DNA of 64,000 bases, from contig DWWA01000054.1 in assembly GCA_019119935.1 (NCBI GenBank), forward strand, positions 32,645 to 96,644, read 5' to 3'. Positions within the stretch are counted from its first letter, which is position 1; each line of letters begins with the position of its first letter. The notes beneath the pieces are model-generated. The model was not told the DNA's origin and searched no databases. It saw only the letters and a program-made list of their open reading frames with translations. The DNA is from Candidatus Ruthenibacterium merdavium (lineage in GTDB: Bacteria > Bacillota > Clostridia > Oscillospirales > Ruminococcaceae). Positions 39,089-49,790 of the stretch are shown here, in pieces. The position numbers and the translations under genes are program-made.

Positions 39089-39373
39089 TTGCTGTGGCCT
39101 GTTCTTCGTGCCTATGCTGTAAAAGCACTCTCCGGGTAAACAACCGAACTTGTTTTATGATCAAGACGGCGGCTTTCAAGGTGCAAAACTGACGTTGATT
39201 CATACGCTATTTGCCTTCATTTGCATCTCGATGCTTCCAAGAAAAGCACAGGAGCTTCTCTGTTTTGAAAAGAAACGAAAATAAATTCATTTTTCTCCTT
39301 GATTGAATTGAAAAATATTCCATTTTATGGTTTAATAAACATGTTGACACCTGTTTTTATAAGGAGGCTGTCT

Positions 39374-40177
39374 ATGAAGTGCGGTGTTTCTACTGCTTGC
39401 TTTTATCCGGAAGAAACCCTGCAAGGGCTTTCCTGTTTAAGCAATTTAGGCGTTTCATGCGTCGAAGTGTTTTTAAATACCTTTTGCGAGCTTTCATCGG
39501 AATACGCCAATCGAATCGGCCTTTGTCTGCGGCAGAATAATATGCATATTTCGGCGCTTCATCCTTTTACCAGCGGCATGGAAACGTTTTTCTTTGCTAC
39601 GGACTATCCCACTCGAATTGAAGACGGCTACACTCTTTATCGCCGTTATTTTTCTTTTTGTCAAATGCTTCATATTCCGCGTTTTGTGTTTCACGGCATG
39701 CATAAAGGCATTAATTTTCCTTTCGAGCGTTATGCCGAGCATTATCTCCGCTTGCGGGAGATGGCCCGCGGTTTTGGAGTGGATTTTTTACAGGAAAACG
39801 TTGTACGCTGTGCCTGCTGCTCCACAAACGCAGTCACACGCCTTCGGGAATTGACACGCGGGGATGTCGGCTTCGTGCTGGATGTCAAGCAAGCGCGCCG
39901 CGCCGAAGTTTCTCCCCTTGCAATGTTGGAAGCAATGGGAACAAACGTGGAACATCTGCATTTAAGCGATTTTACAGAAACTTGTGACTGCACGGTTCCA
40001 GGTACAGGCGCAGAAAATTTTTCTGCCCTTGCCGAAAAACTGCGTGCATGGAATAAAAACATTACAGCAATTTTAGAGGTTTACCGTACCGGTTTCACCG
40101 ACTCGCCCGAACTGTCTGCGGGGCTGTCATTCTTACAACAAATTTTCAAACAAGATAAAGGAGCTGAACCATTATGA
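39374..40177 (+). CDS. Sugar phosphate isomerase/epimerase (TIM barrel, AP endonuclease 2 family)
   Basis: RBS AAGGAGG before ATG 39374; [12 protein letters not shown]...HLHLSDF motifs. Confidence 0.85.
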   Translation: MKCGVSTACFYPEETLQGLSCLSNLGVSCVEVFLNTFCELSSEYANRIGLCLRQNNMHISALHPFTSGMETFFFATDYPTRIEDGYTLYRRYFSFCQMLHIPRFVFHGMHKGINFPFERYAEHYLRLREMARGFGVDFLQENVVRCACCSTNAVTRLRELTRGDVGFVLDVKQARRAEVSPLAMLEAMGTNVEHLHLSDFTETCDCTVPGTGAENFSALAEKLRAWNKNITAILEVYRTGFTDSPELSAGLSFLQQIFKQDKGAEPL

Positions 40178-40644
40178 GATGTCCGTATTGCGGCGACACA
40201 GAATCAAAGGTGATTGACTCACGCCCCGCTGACGACGGTGAACGAATTCGCCGCCGACGGGAATGTCTTGCCTGCCAAAAACGCTTTACCACCTACGAGG
40301 TAGTGGAAACAGTTCCTTTGATGGTGATTAAAAAAGACGCTTCCCGAGAACCGTTTCACCGGGAAAAACTTCTCAACGGGCTGATGCGCGCCTGCGAAAA
40401 GCGGCCTGTTTCTTTGGAAACTTTGGAAACCGCAATTGACAATATTGAACAAAAGCTGTTCAGTTCTTATGACAAGGAAATTACGACAACGTATATCGGT
40501 GAGCTCGCTTTAAATGAGCTAAAAAATATTGATGATGTTGCCTATGTTCGCTTTGCATCGGTGTATCGTGAGTTTTCCGATGTGGACAGCTTTATGAAGG
40601 AATTACAGGATCTTCTGGCAAAAAGAACAAGTCCGGACGAATAG
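40174..40644 (+). CDS. nrdR: Transcriptional repressor NrdR
   Basis: [45 protein letters not shown] zinc ribbon plus ATP cone. Confidence 0.97.
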   Translation: MRCPYCGDTESKVIDSRPADDGERIRRRRECLACQKRFTTYEVVETVPLMVIKKDASREPFHREKLLNGLMRACEKRPVSLETLETAIDNIEQKLFSSYDKEITTTYIGELALNELKNIDDVAYVRFASVYREFSDVDSFMKELQDLLAKRTSPDE

Positions 40645-40666
40645 TTTCGCCCGGACTTGTTCTTTT
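40621..40666 (+). terminator. Terminator whose 5' arm lies inside the nrdR coding end
   Basis: AAAAGAACAAGTCCGG...CCGGACTTGTTCTTTTTT. Confidence 0.85.
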
Positions 40667-40700
40667 TTATGTGCCTGCAAAAGGGATTTTTAATCCGAAG

Positions 40701-41897
40701 TTATAGCTTTTGCAAACGAAGAATCTCATTTACAATTTCGCGCGCCGCATCTTCCTTAGACATACATTCCAGCGCACGTTCATATCCATGCCCAACGAGA
40801 GTGACGATATTCGTGTCCCCCCCAAATCCGGCACCTTCCTGCCGAATGCTGTTCGCAACAATCAAGTCGGCATTTTTTCGCTGAAGCTTCTCTCTGGCAT
40901 TTTCCAATAAATTCTGTGTTTCCATGGCAAAGCCACACAAAAATTGGTCTGGGCGCTTATGCTGGCCGAGCCATGCTAAAATATCATCTGTGCGCTCCAA
41001 AACCAAGGAGTGCTCCCCCGGCTTTTTCTTAATTTTTTCATCCGCCACAACTGCCGGTCGATAGTCTGCCACTGCTGCGGCTTTGATGACAATATCGGTC
41101 TTCTCAAAATGAGAACAAACCGCATCAAACATTTGCCGCGCTGTCTGCACCGGAATAACATCGACACCAATCGGTGCACGCTGCTGCGTCGGGCCGGAAA
41201 TGAGCGTTACCTTTGCCCCGCGGCGGGCGCAATGACGTGCCAGCGCATAGCCCATTTTTCCGGTAGAGTGATTGGTTAAAAAGCGCACCGGGTCCAGCGG
41301 TTCTTGCGTCGGGCCTGCCGTTACAAGCACATGGCGGCCGGACATGTCTTTCGGTTCAGCCATCCAAAGAAGAAGATACTCGAGCAATGTTTCCGGCTCC
41401 TTCATTTTTCCCGCGCCGGTATCACCGCACGCCAAATATCCCGTTGCAGGAGGCACAATGACATGCCCGAAACGTTCTAATTTTTTCAAATTATCCTGAA
41501 CAATCGGGTTTTCCCACATTTGCGTGTTCATCGCCGGAGCAATCAGTTTAGGACACTTGCAAGCCAAAACCGTGGTTGTCAGCATATCGTCAGCGATGCC
41601 CCCGGCAAGCTTTCCAATGACATTTGCCGTTGCAGGCGCTACCAAAACAATGTCTGCTTTTTTTGCCAGCGCCACATGTTCGACATGAAATTCAAAATTT
41701 CGGTCAAACGTATCGACCATACATTTATTGCCCGTCAAGCTTTCAAACGTAATCGGGGTAATGAAATTCGTTGCATTTTTTGTCATCAGCACTTCGACAT
41801 TGGCTTTTTGCTTGCGAAGCATGCTCGCCAGTGTTGCAATTTTATATGCGGCAATGCCGCCCGTTACCGCCAAGACAACCGTTTTTCCCTGTAACAT
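40701..41897 (-). CDS. coaBC: Bifunctional phosphopantothenoylcysteine decarboxylase/synthase
   Basis: GKTVVLAVTGGIAAYKIATL; PAMNTQMW; VTAGPTQEPLDPVRFLTNHSTGKMGYALA. Confidence 0.96.
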   Translation of the reverse strand: MLQGKTVVLAVTGGIAAYKIATLASMLRKQKANVEVLMTKNATNFITPITFESLTGNKCMVDTFDRNFEFHVEHVALAKKADIVLVAPATANVIGKLAGGIADDMLTTTVLACKCPKLIAPAMNTQMWENPIVQDNLKKLERFGHVIVPPATGYLACGDTGAGKMKEPETLLEYLLLWMAEPKDMSGRHVLVTAGPTQEPLDPVRFLTNHSTGKMGYALARHCARRGAKVTLISGPTQQRAPIGVDVIPVQTARQMFDAVCSHFEKTDIVIKAAAVADYRPAVVADEKIKKKPGEHSLVLERTDDILAWLGQHKRPDQFLCGFAMETQNLLENAREKLQRKNADLIVANSIRQEGAGFGGDTNIVTLVGHGYERALECMSKEDAAREIVNEILRLQKL

Positions 41898-41954
41898 TTC
41901 TCTTCCGCCTTTCTGCTGCAAACAAGCATTGTTATTGATACAGATTCCGACATC

Positions 41955-41985
41955 AAAGAAGGGAAGGCACTGCCTTCCCTTCTTT
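41955..41985. terminator. Perfect hairpin between coaX and coaBC
   Basis: AAAGAAGGGAAGGCA-c-TGCCTTCCCTTCTTT. Confidence 0.65.
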
Positions 41986-42008
41986 TTCAGCGAAAGCACT
42001 CGCCCGCT

Positions 42009-42776
42009 TCATCGATTCTTTTTATAAATCAGGTAAAGCCCTTTCAAGAGCAAGGCATCATCGACAATCACTTCATTTCGGCAGTGCGGCGCAATCGCGC
42101 CTGCCAGGCCGCCTGTGGCAATGACCGTCAGCTTCTGCCCCATCTCCTGCTCAATACGTTCAATCATACCGTCAATACATGCAGCATTTCCGTGGATAAC
42201 GCCGCTTTTCATGCACTCAATCGTATTTTTTCCGATTAAGCGTTTAGGCGGGTCCAAACTGATTTTAGGCAGCTGCGAAGTGCGGGACACCAGCGACTCC
42301 AGCGCCGTATCAATTCCCGGCAAAATCATCCCGCCGATATAGTTTTTGTCGCAGTCAATCACCGAAATCGTCGTTGCCGTTCCCATATCGACCACCATCA
42401 GCGGCACTTGATATTCCGCAATAGCAGCCACCGCATCAACAATCAAATCACTGCCGACTTGCGCAGGGTTATCCATCTGAATATGTAAGCCGTTTTTTAC
42501 ACCCGGCCCCACAACGAGTGCGCGCTTTCCCGTAACTTTAAAAGCCGCCTCTTGAATTCGATTTGTCAGCGGAGGTACAACAGACGAAATAATCACGCCC
42601 TCCAAATCATCCAAAGAAACCTGCTCAATCTCCAGCAAGTTTTTTAGGTGAATTGCATATTCCGTTGTTGTCTTTTTCGTATCGGTAGAAAGGCGCTCCG
42701 CAAAACAGATTTCTTTGCTCGACTGCAAACAGCCCACCACGATATTGGTATTTCCGATGTCTAAGGCAAGTATCAT
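42009..42776 (-). CDS. coaX: Type III pantothenate kinase
   Basis: MILALDIGNTNIVVGC; VVDMGTATTISVID; GGMILPGIDTALESL. Confidence 0.96.
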   Translation of the reverse strand: MILALDIGNTNIVVGCLQSSKEICFAERLSTDTKKTTTEYAIHLKNLLEIEQVSLDDLEGVIISSVVPPLTNRIQEAAFKVTGKRALVVGPGVKNGLHIQMDNPAQVGSDLIVDAVAAIAEYQVPLMVVDMGTATTISVIDCDKNYIGGMILPGIDTALESLVSRTSQLPKISLDPPKRLIGKNTIECMKSGVIHGNAACIDGMIERIEQEMGQKLTVIATGGLAGAIAPHCRNEVIVDDALLLKGLYLIYKKNR

Positions 42777-42819
42777 TGATTTTCCTTCTTTCGCGCTTGA
42801 TGTTCACTGCCGCCTTGCG

Positions 42820-43464
42820 TCATGCAGTGCGTTTTTTCACCTGCAACAGAATGGTTCCGGCGGCCACGCAAACAAATGCGGCCACTGCCGCTTCTGCAAT
42901 TCCGTTGGTAAAGATAACCGTAGCGATGGTTCCAAGCAGTGCTTCAAACGGAATTTCTTTTGCCGCGGCATATTCTTTTCCGAAAAATAAGAAAATCATG
43001 CCCATCACCAGCAAGGTATTCATCATAGAACCTACAAAACCTGCACAGCCCAGCGCAAACGGACGTTTCCCGCGGAGGATTTTTGCCAAGCCGCAGAACA
43101 CAAAATAAGGAATAATTCCCACTAAAATACGCGGCACAAAGCAAATTACCAGGCTCAATACGTTGCCTTGCGCATCCCCCAAAGAATAAAACGGCGAAAA
43201 TACAAAGGATGTAATATTCGGGGTAAAGGTGTTAGACAACAAGCTCGTCATGCCGAATACAAAGCCCAAGAAGGCCCCCGACGACGGCCCAAGCAGGATC
43301 GACCCCAGTATGACAGGAATGTGCAAGGTGGTCGCCCGAATCACCCCGAGCGGGATGTAACCGAGGAATGGGATAGCGCTCATGGCAATGATAATTGCCG
43401 TAAACAGCGCAATATACACCATTTGAGTGGACTTTCGTGTCAAGTTTCGTTCTTTCATATTCAA
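42820..43464 (-). CDS. ECF transporter S component (pantothenate-specific candidate)
   Basis: Six-TM S-component with GVIRATTLHIPVILGSILLGPSSGAFLGFVFGMTSL; adjacent to coaX-coaBC. Confidence 0.8.
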   Translation of the reverse strand: MNMKERNLTRKSTQMVYIALFTAIIIAMSAIPFLGYIPLGVIRATTLHIPVILGSILLGPSSGAFLGFVFGMTSLLSNTFTPNITSFVFSPFYSLGDAQGNVLSLVICFVPRILVGIIPYFVFCGLAKILRGKRPFALGCAGFVGSMMNTLLVMGMIFLFFGKEYAAAKEIPFEALLGTIATVIFTNGIAEAAVAAFVCVAAGTILLQVKKRTA

Positions 43465-43512
43465 TTCCTCCTGTTATTATTCCCCGTCAAGCAGGGATAC
43501 AATACAGCTAGA

Positions 43513-43545
43513 AGTATACCACACCCTTGTACCGCTGGCAAGGGT
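43513..43545 (-). promoter_or_regulatory. Predicted promoter of the ECF S component gene overlapped by an inverted repeat
   Basis: Minus strand TTGCCA(43541-43536)-17 nt-TATACT(43518-43513); ACCCTTG-N9-CAAGGGT at 43523-43545. Confidence 0.5.
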
Positions 43546-43577
43546 TTTGCAAAAGTGTTTTCCGCTTCTTTTCTCAC

Positions 43578-43626
43578 AAAAAACGGACAGAACGGCACTT
43601 CACTTCGGCCGTCCTGCCCGTTTTTC
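43578..43626 (-). terminator. Hairpin downstream of leuB
   Basis: AAAAACGGACAGAACGGC...GCCGTCCTGCCCGTTTTT. Confidence 0.65.
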
Positions 43627-43649
43627 TATTTTCACCGGAAACAGCGTCC

Positions 43650-44723
43650 TCAAGCAATGCGCTGGGCAACCAAATCGCCCATTTTGCTGCACCCTACCTG
43701 CTGACAGCCGTCCTGCATAATATCGCCTGTGCGATAGCCGTCGTCCAGCACGCGGTTTACTGCTGCTTCAATGGCATCCGCCTCTTTCGGCATATCAAAA
43801 GAATAGCGCAGCATCATTGCCGCAGAAAGGATCGTGCCAAGGGGGTTTGCAATATCCTGCTCCGCAATGTCAGGCGCAGAGCCATGAATCGGCTCGTACA
43901 TACCGAGCGTTCCGGAGGAGAGCGACGCCGACGGCATCATGCCGATGGAGCCCGTCAGCATGGACGCCTCATCGGAAAGAATATCGCCAAACATGTTTTC
44001 CGTCACCAGTACATCAAACTGGGTCGGGTTTTTAATCAGCTGCATGGCAGTGTTGTCCACCAAGATATCGCTGTATGTCACATCCTGATATTCCTCTGCC
44101 AAACGGTGCATGGTCTTGCGCCACAAACGCGAAGTATCGAGCACGTTCGCTTTATCTACCGAAGCGAGCTTTCCGCCGCGCTTTCTCGCCGTTTCAAACG
44201 CCACACGGCCAATGCGCTCGATTTCACTTTCCGAATAAGGCATAATATCCACCGCACAAAGCTCACCGTTTTTTTCGGTGGTGGTGTGCTCGCCGAAATA
44301 AACGCCGCCCGTCAGCTCGCGCACAATCAAAAGGTCAATGCCCTGCCCGACAATTTCCTGCTTGAGCGGGGATGCATCCGACAGCTGCGGAAAAAGCTTC
44401 GTGGGGCGCAGATTTGCGAACAAGCCCAATTCTTTTCGCACTGCCAAAAGCGCCTTCTCCGGGCGGATTTCCGGCGCACAGCTGTCCCATTTCGGGCCGC
44501 CCACCGCGCCAAGAAGCACGCTGTCTGCATCTTTGCACGTTTGCATTGCTTCCTTTGTGATGGGTACACCGTGGCGGTCAATCGAACAGCCGCCAATGTC
44601 AGCATAAGTGTAAGTAAAGGTATGTCCGAACTTCTCAGCGACACAATCTAAAACTTTGACTGCCTGAGCCACAATCTCGGGACCGATACCGTCACCGGGA
44701 AGCACAGTAATCTTTTTTTCCAT
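43650..44723 (-). CDS. leuB: 3-isopropylmalate dehydrogenase
   Basis: [49 protein letters not shown]. Confidence 0.96.
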   Translation of the reverse strand: MEKKITVLPGDGIGPEIVAQAVKVLDCVAEKFGHTFTYTYADIGGCSIDRHGVPITKEAMQTCKDADSVLLGAVGGPKWDSCAPEIRPEKALLAVRKELGLFANLRPTKLFPQLSDASPLKQEIVGQGIDLLIVRELTGGVYFGEHTTTEKNGELCAVDIMPYSESEIERIGRVAFETARKRGGKLASVDKANVLDTSRLWRKTMHRLAEEYQDVTYSDILVDNTAMQLIKNPTQFDVLVTENMFGDILSDEASMLTGSIGMMPSASLSSGTLGMYEPIHGSAPDIAEQDIANPLGTILSAAMMLRYSFDMPKEADAIEAAVNRVLDDGYRTGDIMQDGCQQVGCSKMGDLVAQRIA

Positions 44724-45211
44724 TATGCTTCCTCCTTCAGCGAGGCCAGCAGGCCGCCTTTTGCAATGATGTTTTGAATAAACTCAGGGAAAGGCTGTGC
44801 GCGATAGGTTTTTCCGGTAGTCAAGTCAAAAATTTCACCGGTGGAAAAATCGACTTTCACCTCATCACCCGCAGAAATTTCGTCTGCCGCTTCGGGACAC
44901 TCCAAAATGGGCATACCGATATTGATAGCGTTGCGGTAGAAAATACGCGCAAAGCTTTTCGCAATGACACAGCCTGTCTGACAGGTTTTCAACACCAGCG
45001 GAGCATGCTCACGCGAAGAACCGCAGCCGAAGTTCCATCCGGCCACGATTACATCGCCGGGCTGTACTTTTTTTACAAACTCCTTGTCGATGTCTTCCAT
45101 ACAGTGCTTTGCCAGCTCCTGCGCGCTGGAAGTGTTCAGATAACGTGCCGGGATGATAACATCGGTGTCCACGTTGTCGGGATATTTAAAAACTTTGCCT
45201 TGCGTGTTCAT
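44723..45211 (-). CDS. leuD: 3-isopropylmalate dehydratase small subunit
   Basis: [32 protein letters not shown]. Confidence 0.96.
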   Translation of the reverse strand: MNTQGKVFKYPDNVDTDVIIPARYLNTSSAQELAKHCMEDIDKEFVKKVQPGDVIVAGWNFGCGSSREHAPLVLKTCQTGCVIAKSFARIFYRNAINIGMPILECPEAADEISAGDEVKVDFSTGEIFDLTTGKTYRAQPFPEFIQNIIAKGGLLASLKEEA

Positions 45212-46473
45212 ACTTTTCCCTCCTGCGGTGCGGTAATGTAGCCGGTCAATGCACTGGCGGCGGCGGTTGCGGGGCTTGCAAGGTAAATTTCACTATCCAC
45301 ATGTCCCATGCGGCCCACAAAGTTACGGTTTGTTGTGGCAACACAGCGCTCGCCTGCCGCCAAAATGCCCATATAACCGCCAAGGCACGGGCCGCAGGTC
45401 GGCGTGGAAACAACTGCACCGGCATCAATCAATGCCGTTACAATGCCCTTTTCTACACAGTCACGCATAATCTGCATGGTAGCGGGAATGACGATGCAGC
45501 GCACGCCGTCGGCAATTTTTTTGCCTTTCAAAATACGATAAGCCGTTTCCATGTCCTCCATGCGGCCATTGGTACAGCTGCCGATGACAACCTGATCAAT
45601 CTTAATATCTTTCAGCTCTTTTGCGGGGCGGGTGTTCTCCGGCAAATGCGGGCATGCCACAGTCGGCTCCAACGTAGAAAGATCGATTTCAATCGTCTTT
45701 TCGTAAACAGCATCCTCGTCTGCCTGATAAACGACGGGCGTCCTTTCACTGCGGCCTTTGAGATAAGTCATTGTGACGTCATCCACCGGGAAAATGCCGT
45801 TTTTCGCACCGGCTTCAATCGCCATATTGCAAATGCAAAGACGGTCGTCCATGCTTAAAGCGGCAACGCCCTCGCCGGTAAACTCCATGCTCTTATAAAG
45901 TGCGCCGTCCACGCCGATCTGTCCGATAACGGAAAGGATGACATCCTTACCGCTGCACTCCGGGCGCAGCTTACCCTTCAATTCAAAGCGCAGTGCAGAA
46001 GGTACTTTAAACCATGCCGTTCCCGTTGCCATACCGGCGGCCATATCTGTACTGCCCACGCCCGTAGAAAATGCGCCGAGCGCACCGTACGTACAAGTAT
46101 GGCTGTCGGCACCGATGATGCAGTCACCTGCCGTGACAACGCCCTGCTCCGGCAGCAAAGCGTGTTCAATGCCCATTTTGCCCACATCGTAAAAATGGCT
46201 CACGCAATGCTGGCAGGCAAACTCGCGGCACTGCTTCGACTGCTCAGCAGCCTTGATGTCTTTGTTGGGAACAAAGTGGTCGAGAACAATCGCCACTTTA
46301 TCCTTATCAAAGATTTTGTCAAAACCGGCTTTGTGAAACTCATTCACGGCAACGGGTGTCGTAATGTCGTTGCCCAAAACGAGATCCAGCTTTGCACTGA
46401 TGAGCTGCCCGGCTTCCACCTTGTCCAGCCCGGCGTGCGCCGCCAGAATTTTTTGCGTCATTGTCATTCCCAT
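45208..46473 (-). CDS. leuC: 3-isopropylmalate dehydratase large subunit
   Basis: [47 protein letters not shown]. Confidence 0.96.
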   Translation of the reverse strand: MGMTMTQKILAAHAGLDKVEAGQLISAKLDLVLGNDITTPVAVNEFHKAGFDKIFDKDKVAIVLDHFVPNKDIKAAEQSKQCREFACQHCVSHFYDVGKMGIEHALLPEQGVVTAGDCIIGADSHTCTYGALGAFSTGVGSTDMAAGMATGTAWFKVPSALRFELKGKLRPECSGKDVILSVIGQIGVDGALYKSMEFTGEGVAALSMDDRLCICNMAIEAGAKNGIFPVDDVTMTYLKGRSERTPVVYQADEDAVYEKTIEIDLSTLEPTVACPHLPENTRPAKELKDIKIDQVVIGSCTNGRMEDMETAYRILKGKKIADGVRCIVIPATMQIMRDCVEKGIVTALIDAGAVVSTPTCGPCLGGYMGILAAGERCVATTNRNFVGRMGHVDSEIYLASPATAAASALTGYITAPQEGKV

Positions 46474-46477
46474 AACT

Positions 46478-48145
46478 TTATTTTCCCCCTCCGATGCTTC
46501 GGTTCAACGCCGAGAACAGCGCGTTGATCGACGAAGCAATAATATCATCATGGATACCGGCACCCCAAACCTTTTTGCCGTTGTCCATGGTAATGCTGAC
46601 ATAAGTAATCGCCTGCGCAGAAGAACCCCTCGTCAAAGCGTGCTCCTCGTAGGTCAGCTCCGAAAACGAGATACCCAGCTCTTTTTTCACTGCATTGCTG
46701 ACGGCATCCAAACGGCCATTGCCCGAAGCAGTGAGCGCCTTCGGCTGCCCGTCCACCTCAACCGCCAGCGTGACATAAATCTCCGGCGTGCGGACAAAAT
46801 GGTAATCCAGCAGTTTAATGTGATGGTTGATGTTCACATAGTTTTTGGTGAAGACCTCCAGCACCTCTTGCGGAGAAAGCTCCGCGTGCGCATGGTCCGA
46901 AACACTTTTTACGGTGTAGCCCACATCTTCGCGCATTTGTGCCGGGAGGACATAGCCAAATTGATGCTCCAGCAAATAGCCGATACCGCCTTTGCCGGAC
47001 TGGGAGTTGATGCGGATAACATCCGTTTCATATTCACGCCCAACATCTTTGGGGTCAATGGGCAGATACGGCACTGTCCATACGTCGCATTTCTTCTCTT
47101 CGCGCCATTTCATGCCTTTTGCAATCGCATCCTGATGCGAGCCCGAGAATGCCGCAAACACGAGTTTACCCGCATACGGCTGGCGGTCATACACTTGCAT
47201 TCTCGTAACGCGCTCATACAATGCGGTAATTTCCGGCATGTTGGAAAAGTCAAGGTTCGGTTCAACGCCCTGTGCATACATATTCAGCGCCAAGGTGATG
47301 ATATCCACATTGCCCGTGCGCTCGCCGTTGCCGAACAGCGTTCCCTCAATGCGGTCAGCGCCCGCCAACAGGCCCAACTCGGAGTCTGCCACGGCACAGC
47401 CGCGGTCATTGTGCGGATGCAGAGAAACTTCCAGCGCATCGCGGTACTTCAAATGGTCGCACATGTACTCGACTTGGTCGGCGTAAACATGCGGCGAGGA
47501 GAGTTCCACGGTAACGGGCAGGTTAATAATCGCCTTGCGGTCCGGGGTCGGTTTCCACACATCCAATACTGCGTTGCAGATTTCCAGCGCAAACTCCGGT
47601 TCTGTTCCTGTAAAGGACTCCGGCGAATACTCATAGCGGTAAGCCGTGCCGGTTTCGGCGGCAATTTTTTCAAACAGCTTCGCCCCTTCGACGGCAATCT
47701 GAATAATTTCCTCTTTGGATTTTCGGAAGACCTGTTCGCGCTGTGCCAGAGAGGTTGAGTTATACAAGTGCACAATGGCATTTTTACAGCCTTTCAGCGC
47801 TTCAAACGTTTTGCGGATGATATGCTCACGGCTTTGAGTCAGCACCTGCACGGTCACATCGTCCGGAATCATATTTTGCTCAATCAAGGTGCGCAGGAAT
47901 GTATATTCCGTTTCCGAAGCCGCCGGAAAGCCAACTTCAATTTCTTTAAAACCTACTTTAACGAGCAAGCGGAAAAAGTCGAGCTTTTCCTCCAGGCTCA
48001 TCGGGATAATGAGCGACTGGTTGCCGTCGCGCAAGTCGACAGAGCACCAAGTAGGCGCTTTTTCAATATAGGTTTTGTCTGCCCAGCGCCTTGTGGGATT
48101 CTTTACCGGAAAAAACTGTCTTGTATACTTTTGTGTATTTTGCAC
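46478..48145 (-). CDS. leuA: 2-isopropylmalate synthase
   Basis: [67 protein letters not shown]. Confidence 0.96.
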   Translation of the reverse strand: MQNTQKYTRQFFPVKNPTRRWADKTYIEKAPTWCSVDLRDGNQSLIIPMSLEEKLDFFRLLVKVGFKEIEVGFPAASETEYTFLRTLIEQNMIPDDVTVQVLTQSREHIIRKTFEALKGCKNAIVHLYNSTSLAQREQVFRKSKEEIIQIAVEGAKLFEKIAAETGTAYRYEYSPESFTGTEPEFALEICNAVLDVWKPTPDRKAIINLPVTVELSSPHVYADQVEYMCDHLKYRDALEVSLHPHNDRGCAVADSELGLLAGADRIEGTLFGNGERTGNVDIITLALNMYAQGVEPNLDFSNMPEITALYERVTRMQVYDRQPYAGKLVFAAFSGSHQDAIAKGMKWREEKKCDVWTVPYLPIDPKDVGREYETDVIRINSQSGKGGIGYLLEHQFGYVLPAQMREDVGYTVKSVSDHAHAELSPQEVLEVFTKNYVNINHHIKLLDYHFVRTPEIYVTLAVEVDGQPKALTASGNGRLDAVSNAVKKELGISFSELTYEEHALTRGSSAQAITYVSITMDNGKKVWGAGIHDDIIASSINALFSALNRSIGGGK

Positions 48146-48165
48146 TTCAACCTCTCCTTTCCTTT

Positions 48166-48567
48166 TTAGTCGATGACGGCAATCACTTCCACTTCCACCA
48201 AAGCACCTTTCGGCAAGTCTTTCACTGCTACACAGCTGCGCGCAGGGGCGCTGGTGATATACGAGCCGTACACCTCGTTAAAAGCGGCAAAGTCATTCAT
48301 GTCTGCCAAAAAGCAAGTTGTTTTTACAACATGATCAAAGGAGCTGCCCGCCGCTTTCAGCACCGCATCCAAGTTTTTCATCACACGTTCTGTCTGTGTT
48401 TTCACATCTTGCCCAACCATAACTCCCTCAACAGGATCAAGGGCAATTTGTCCGGATGTGTACACCATTCCCCCGTGTGCAACGGCTTGAGAATACGGGC
48501 CAATCGCGCCGGGTGCGTCTTTCGTGGTAATCTTTTTCATCATGAGTCCCCTCTTTCTTTGTTTCAA
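48166..48567 (-). CDS. ridA: RidA family enamine/imine deaminase
   Basis: APGAIGPYSQAVAHGGMVYTSGQIALDP; RSCVAVKDLPKGALVEVEVIA. Confidence 0.94.
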   Translation of the reverse strand: MKQRKRGLMMKKITTKDAPGAIGPYSQAVAHGGMVYTSGQIALDPVEGVMVGQDVKTQTERVMKNLDAVLKAAGSSFDHVVKTTCFLADMNDFAAFNEVYGSYITSAPARSCVAVKDLPKGALVEVEVIAVID

Positions 48568-48570
48568 ACA

Positions 48571-49779
48571 TCAAATAATCTTGATGCCTACTTCTTTCAA
48601 TGCGTTTTTAATTTTTTCAATATGCTCAAAGTTCTTTGTTTCCAGCGTCAGGCGCAAGTAGCAACCGTTCACATCTGAGCCCTCGTTCGAGTGTTCATGG
48701 TGAACCGCCGTAACGTTTCCTCCCTGCTCGGCGATAATGCGCGACACCTTCATCAGCTGGCCCGGTTTATCCACGAGTTCAATATTCAGCTGACAGCTTC
48801 TTCCCGACATCAAAAGGCCGCGCGTAATCACACGGGACAAAATGGTTACATCAATGTTTCCGCCCGAAAGCAGACACACCGTCTTTTTGCCCGTCAAGTC
48901 CATTTTTCCGAACATGGCCGCCGCAACCGCAACCGCGCCGGCCCCCTCTGTCACCAGCTTATGCTGCTCCATCAAGGCCAAAATTGCCGCAGAGATTTCA
49001 TCGTCCGTCACAGTGACAATCTCATCAACATACTTCGAGCAAATTTCGTAAGTAATCGAACCGGGCTGTTTGACCGCAATGCCGTCGGCAATCGTAAACA
49101 CCGAATCCAGTGTTTCGATATGCGCATCATGAATGGAATTCAGCATAGACGGCGCGCCGGAAGCCTGTACACCGTAAATTTTAACATTTGGATTTAGATT
49201 TTTCAAGGTATAGGCAATGCCGGAAATCAGTCCGCCGCCGCCGATAGGAACGATGACGGCATCCATGTCGGGCACTTGCTCGGCCAGTTCAAGTGCAATG
49301 GTTCCCTGACCCGCAATGACATCAGGGTCATCAAACGGATGAATAAAAGTGTATCCTTTTTCATCGCGCAGCTGCTGCGCCTTTTGATAAGCGTCATCAT
49401 AGACACCCTCTACAAGGCAAATTTCTGCCCCGTAGCTTCGCGTTGCCTCTACTTTGGAAATCGGCGCGCCGTCCGGCAGACAAATCACTGCCTTAATGCC
49501 GTTTTTCTGTGCAGCCAAGGCAACGCCCTGCGCATGGTTTCCCGCCGAACAGGCAATTACGCCGCGTTCGCGCTCTTCCTGCGTCAGCTGTGACATTTTG
49601 TAGTACGCACCGCGCACTTTAAACGAACCTGTTACCTGCAAATTTTCCGTTTTCAGATAAAGCTCTGTTCCCGGCTTTAATTTCGGCGCATATAAAACAT
49701 CGGTTTGACGCACCACACTGCGCAAAATATAATTCGCTTTATAAACATGGTCCAGTGTCAGTCGTTTTTCCTTGCTCAT
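48571..49779 (-). CDS. ilvA: Threonine ammonia-lyase (with C-terminal ACT domain)
   Basis: KTENLQVTGSFKVRGAYYKM; SAGNHAQGVALAA; VPIGGGGLISG; C-term ACT region. Confidence 0.94.
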   Translation of the reverse strand: MSKEKRLTLDHVYKANYILRSVVRQTDVLYAPKLKPGTELYLKTENLQVTGSFKVRGAYYKMSQLTQEERERGVIACSAGNHAQGVALAAQKNGIKAVICLPDGAPISKVEATRSYGAEICLVEGVYDDAYQKAQQLRDEKGYTFIHPFDDPDVIAGQGTIALELAEQVPDMDAVIVPIGGGGLISGIAYTLKNLNPNVKIYGVQASGAPSMLNSIHDAHIETLDSVFTIADGIAVKQPGSITYEICSKYVDEIVTVTDDEISAAILALMEQHKLVTEGAGAVAVAAAMFGKMDLTGKKTVCLLSGGNIDVTILSRVITRGLLMSGRSCQLNIELVDKPGQLMKVSRIIAEQGGNVTAVHHEHSNEGSDVNGCYLRLTLETKNFEHIEKIKNALKEVGIKII

Positions 49780-49790
49780 CTTTCCTGCCC

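Noticed and set aside
43527-44651. 374-aa plus-strand ORF
   Set aside because: Antisense to leuB; composition of a shadow ORF.
46364-47758. 464-aa plus-strand ORF
   Set aside because: Lies antisense to leuA/leuC, which have clear conserved motifs; low-complexity, Arg/His-rich composition typical of a shadow ORF.
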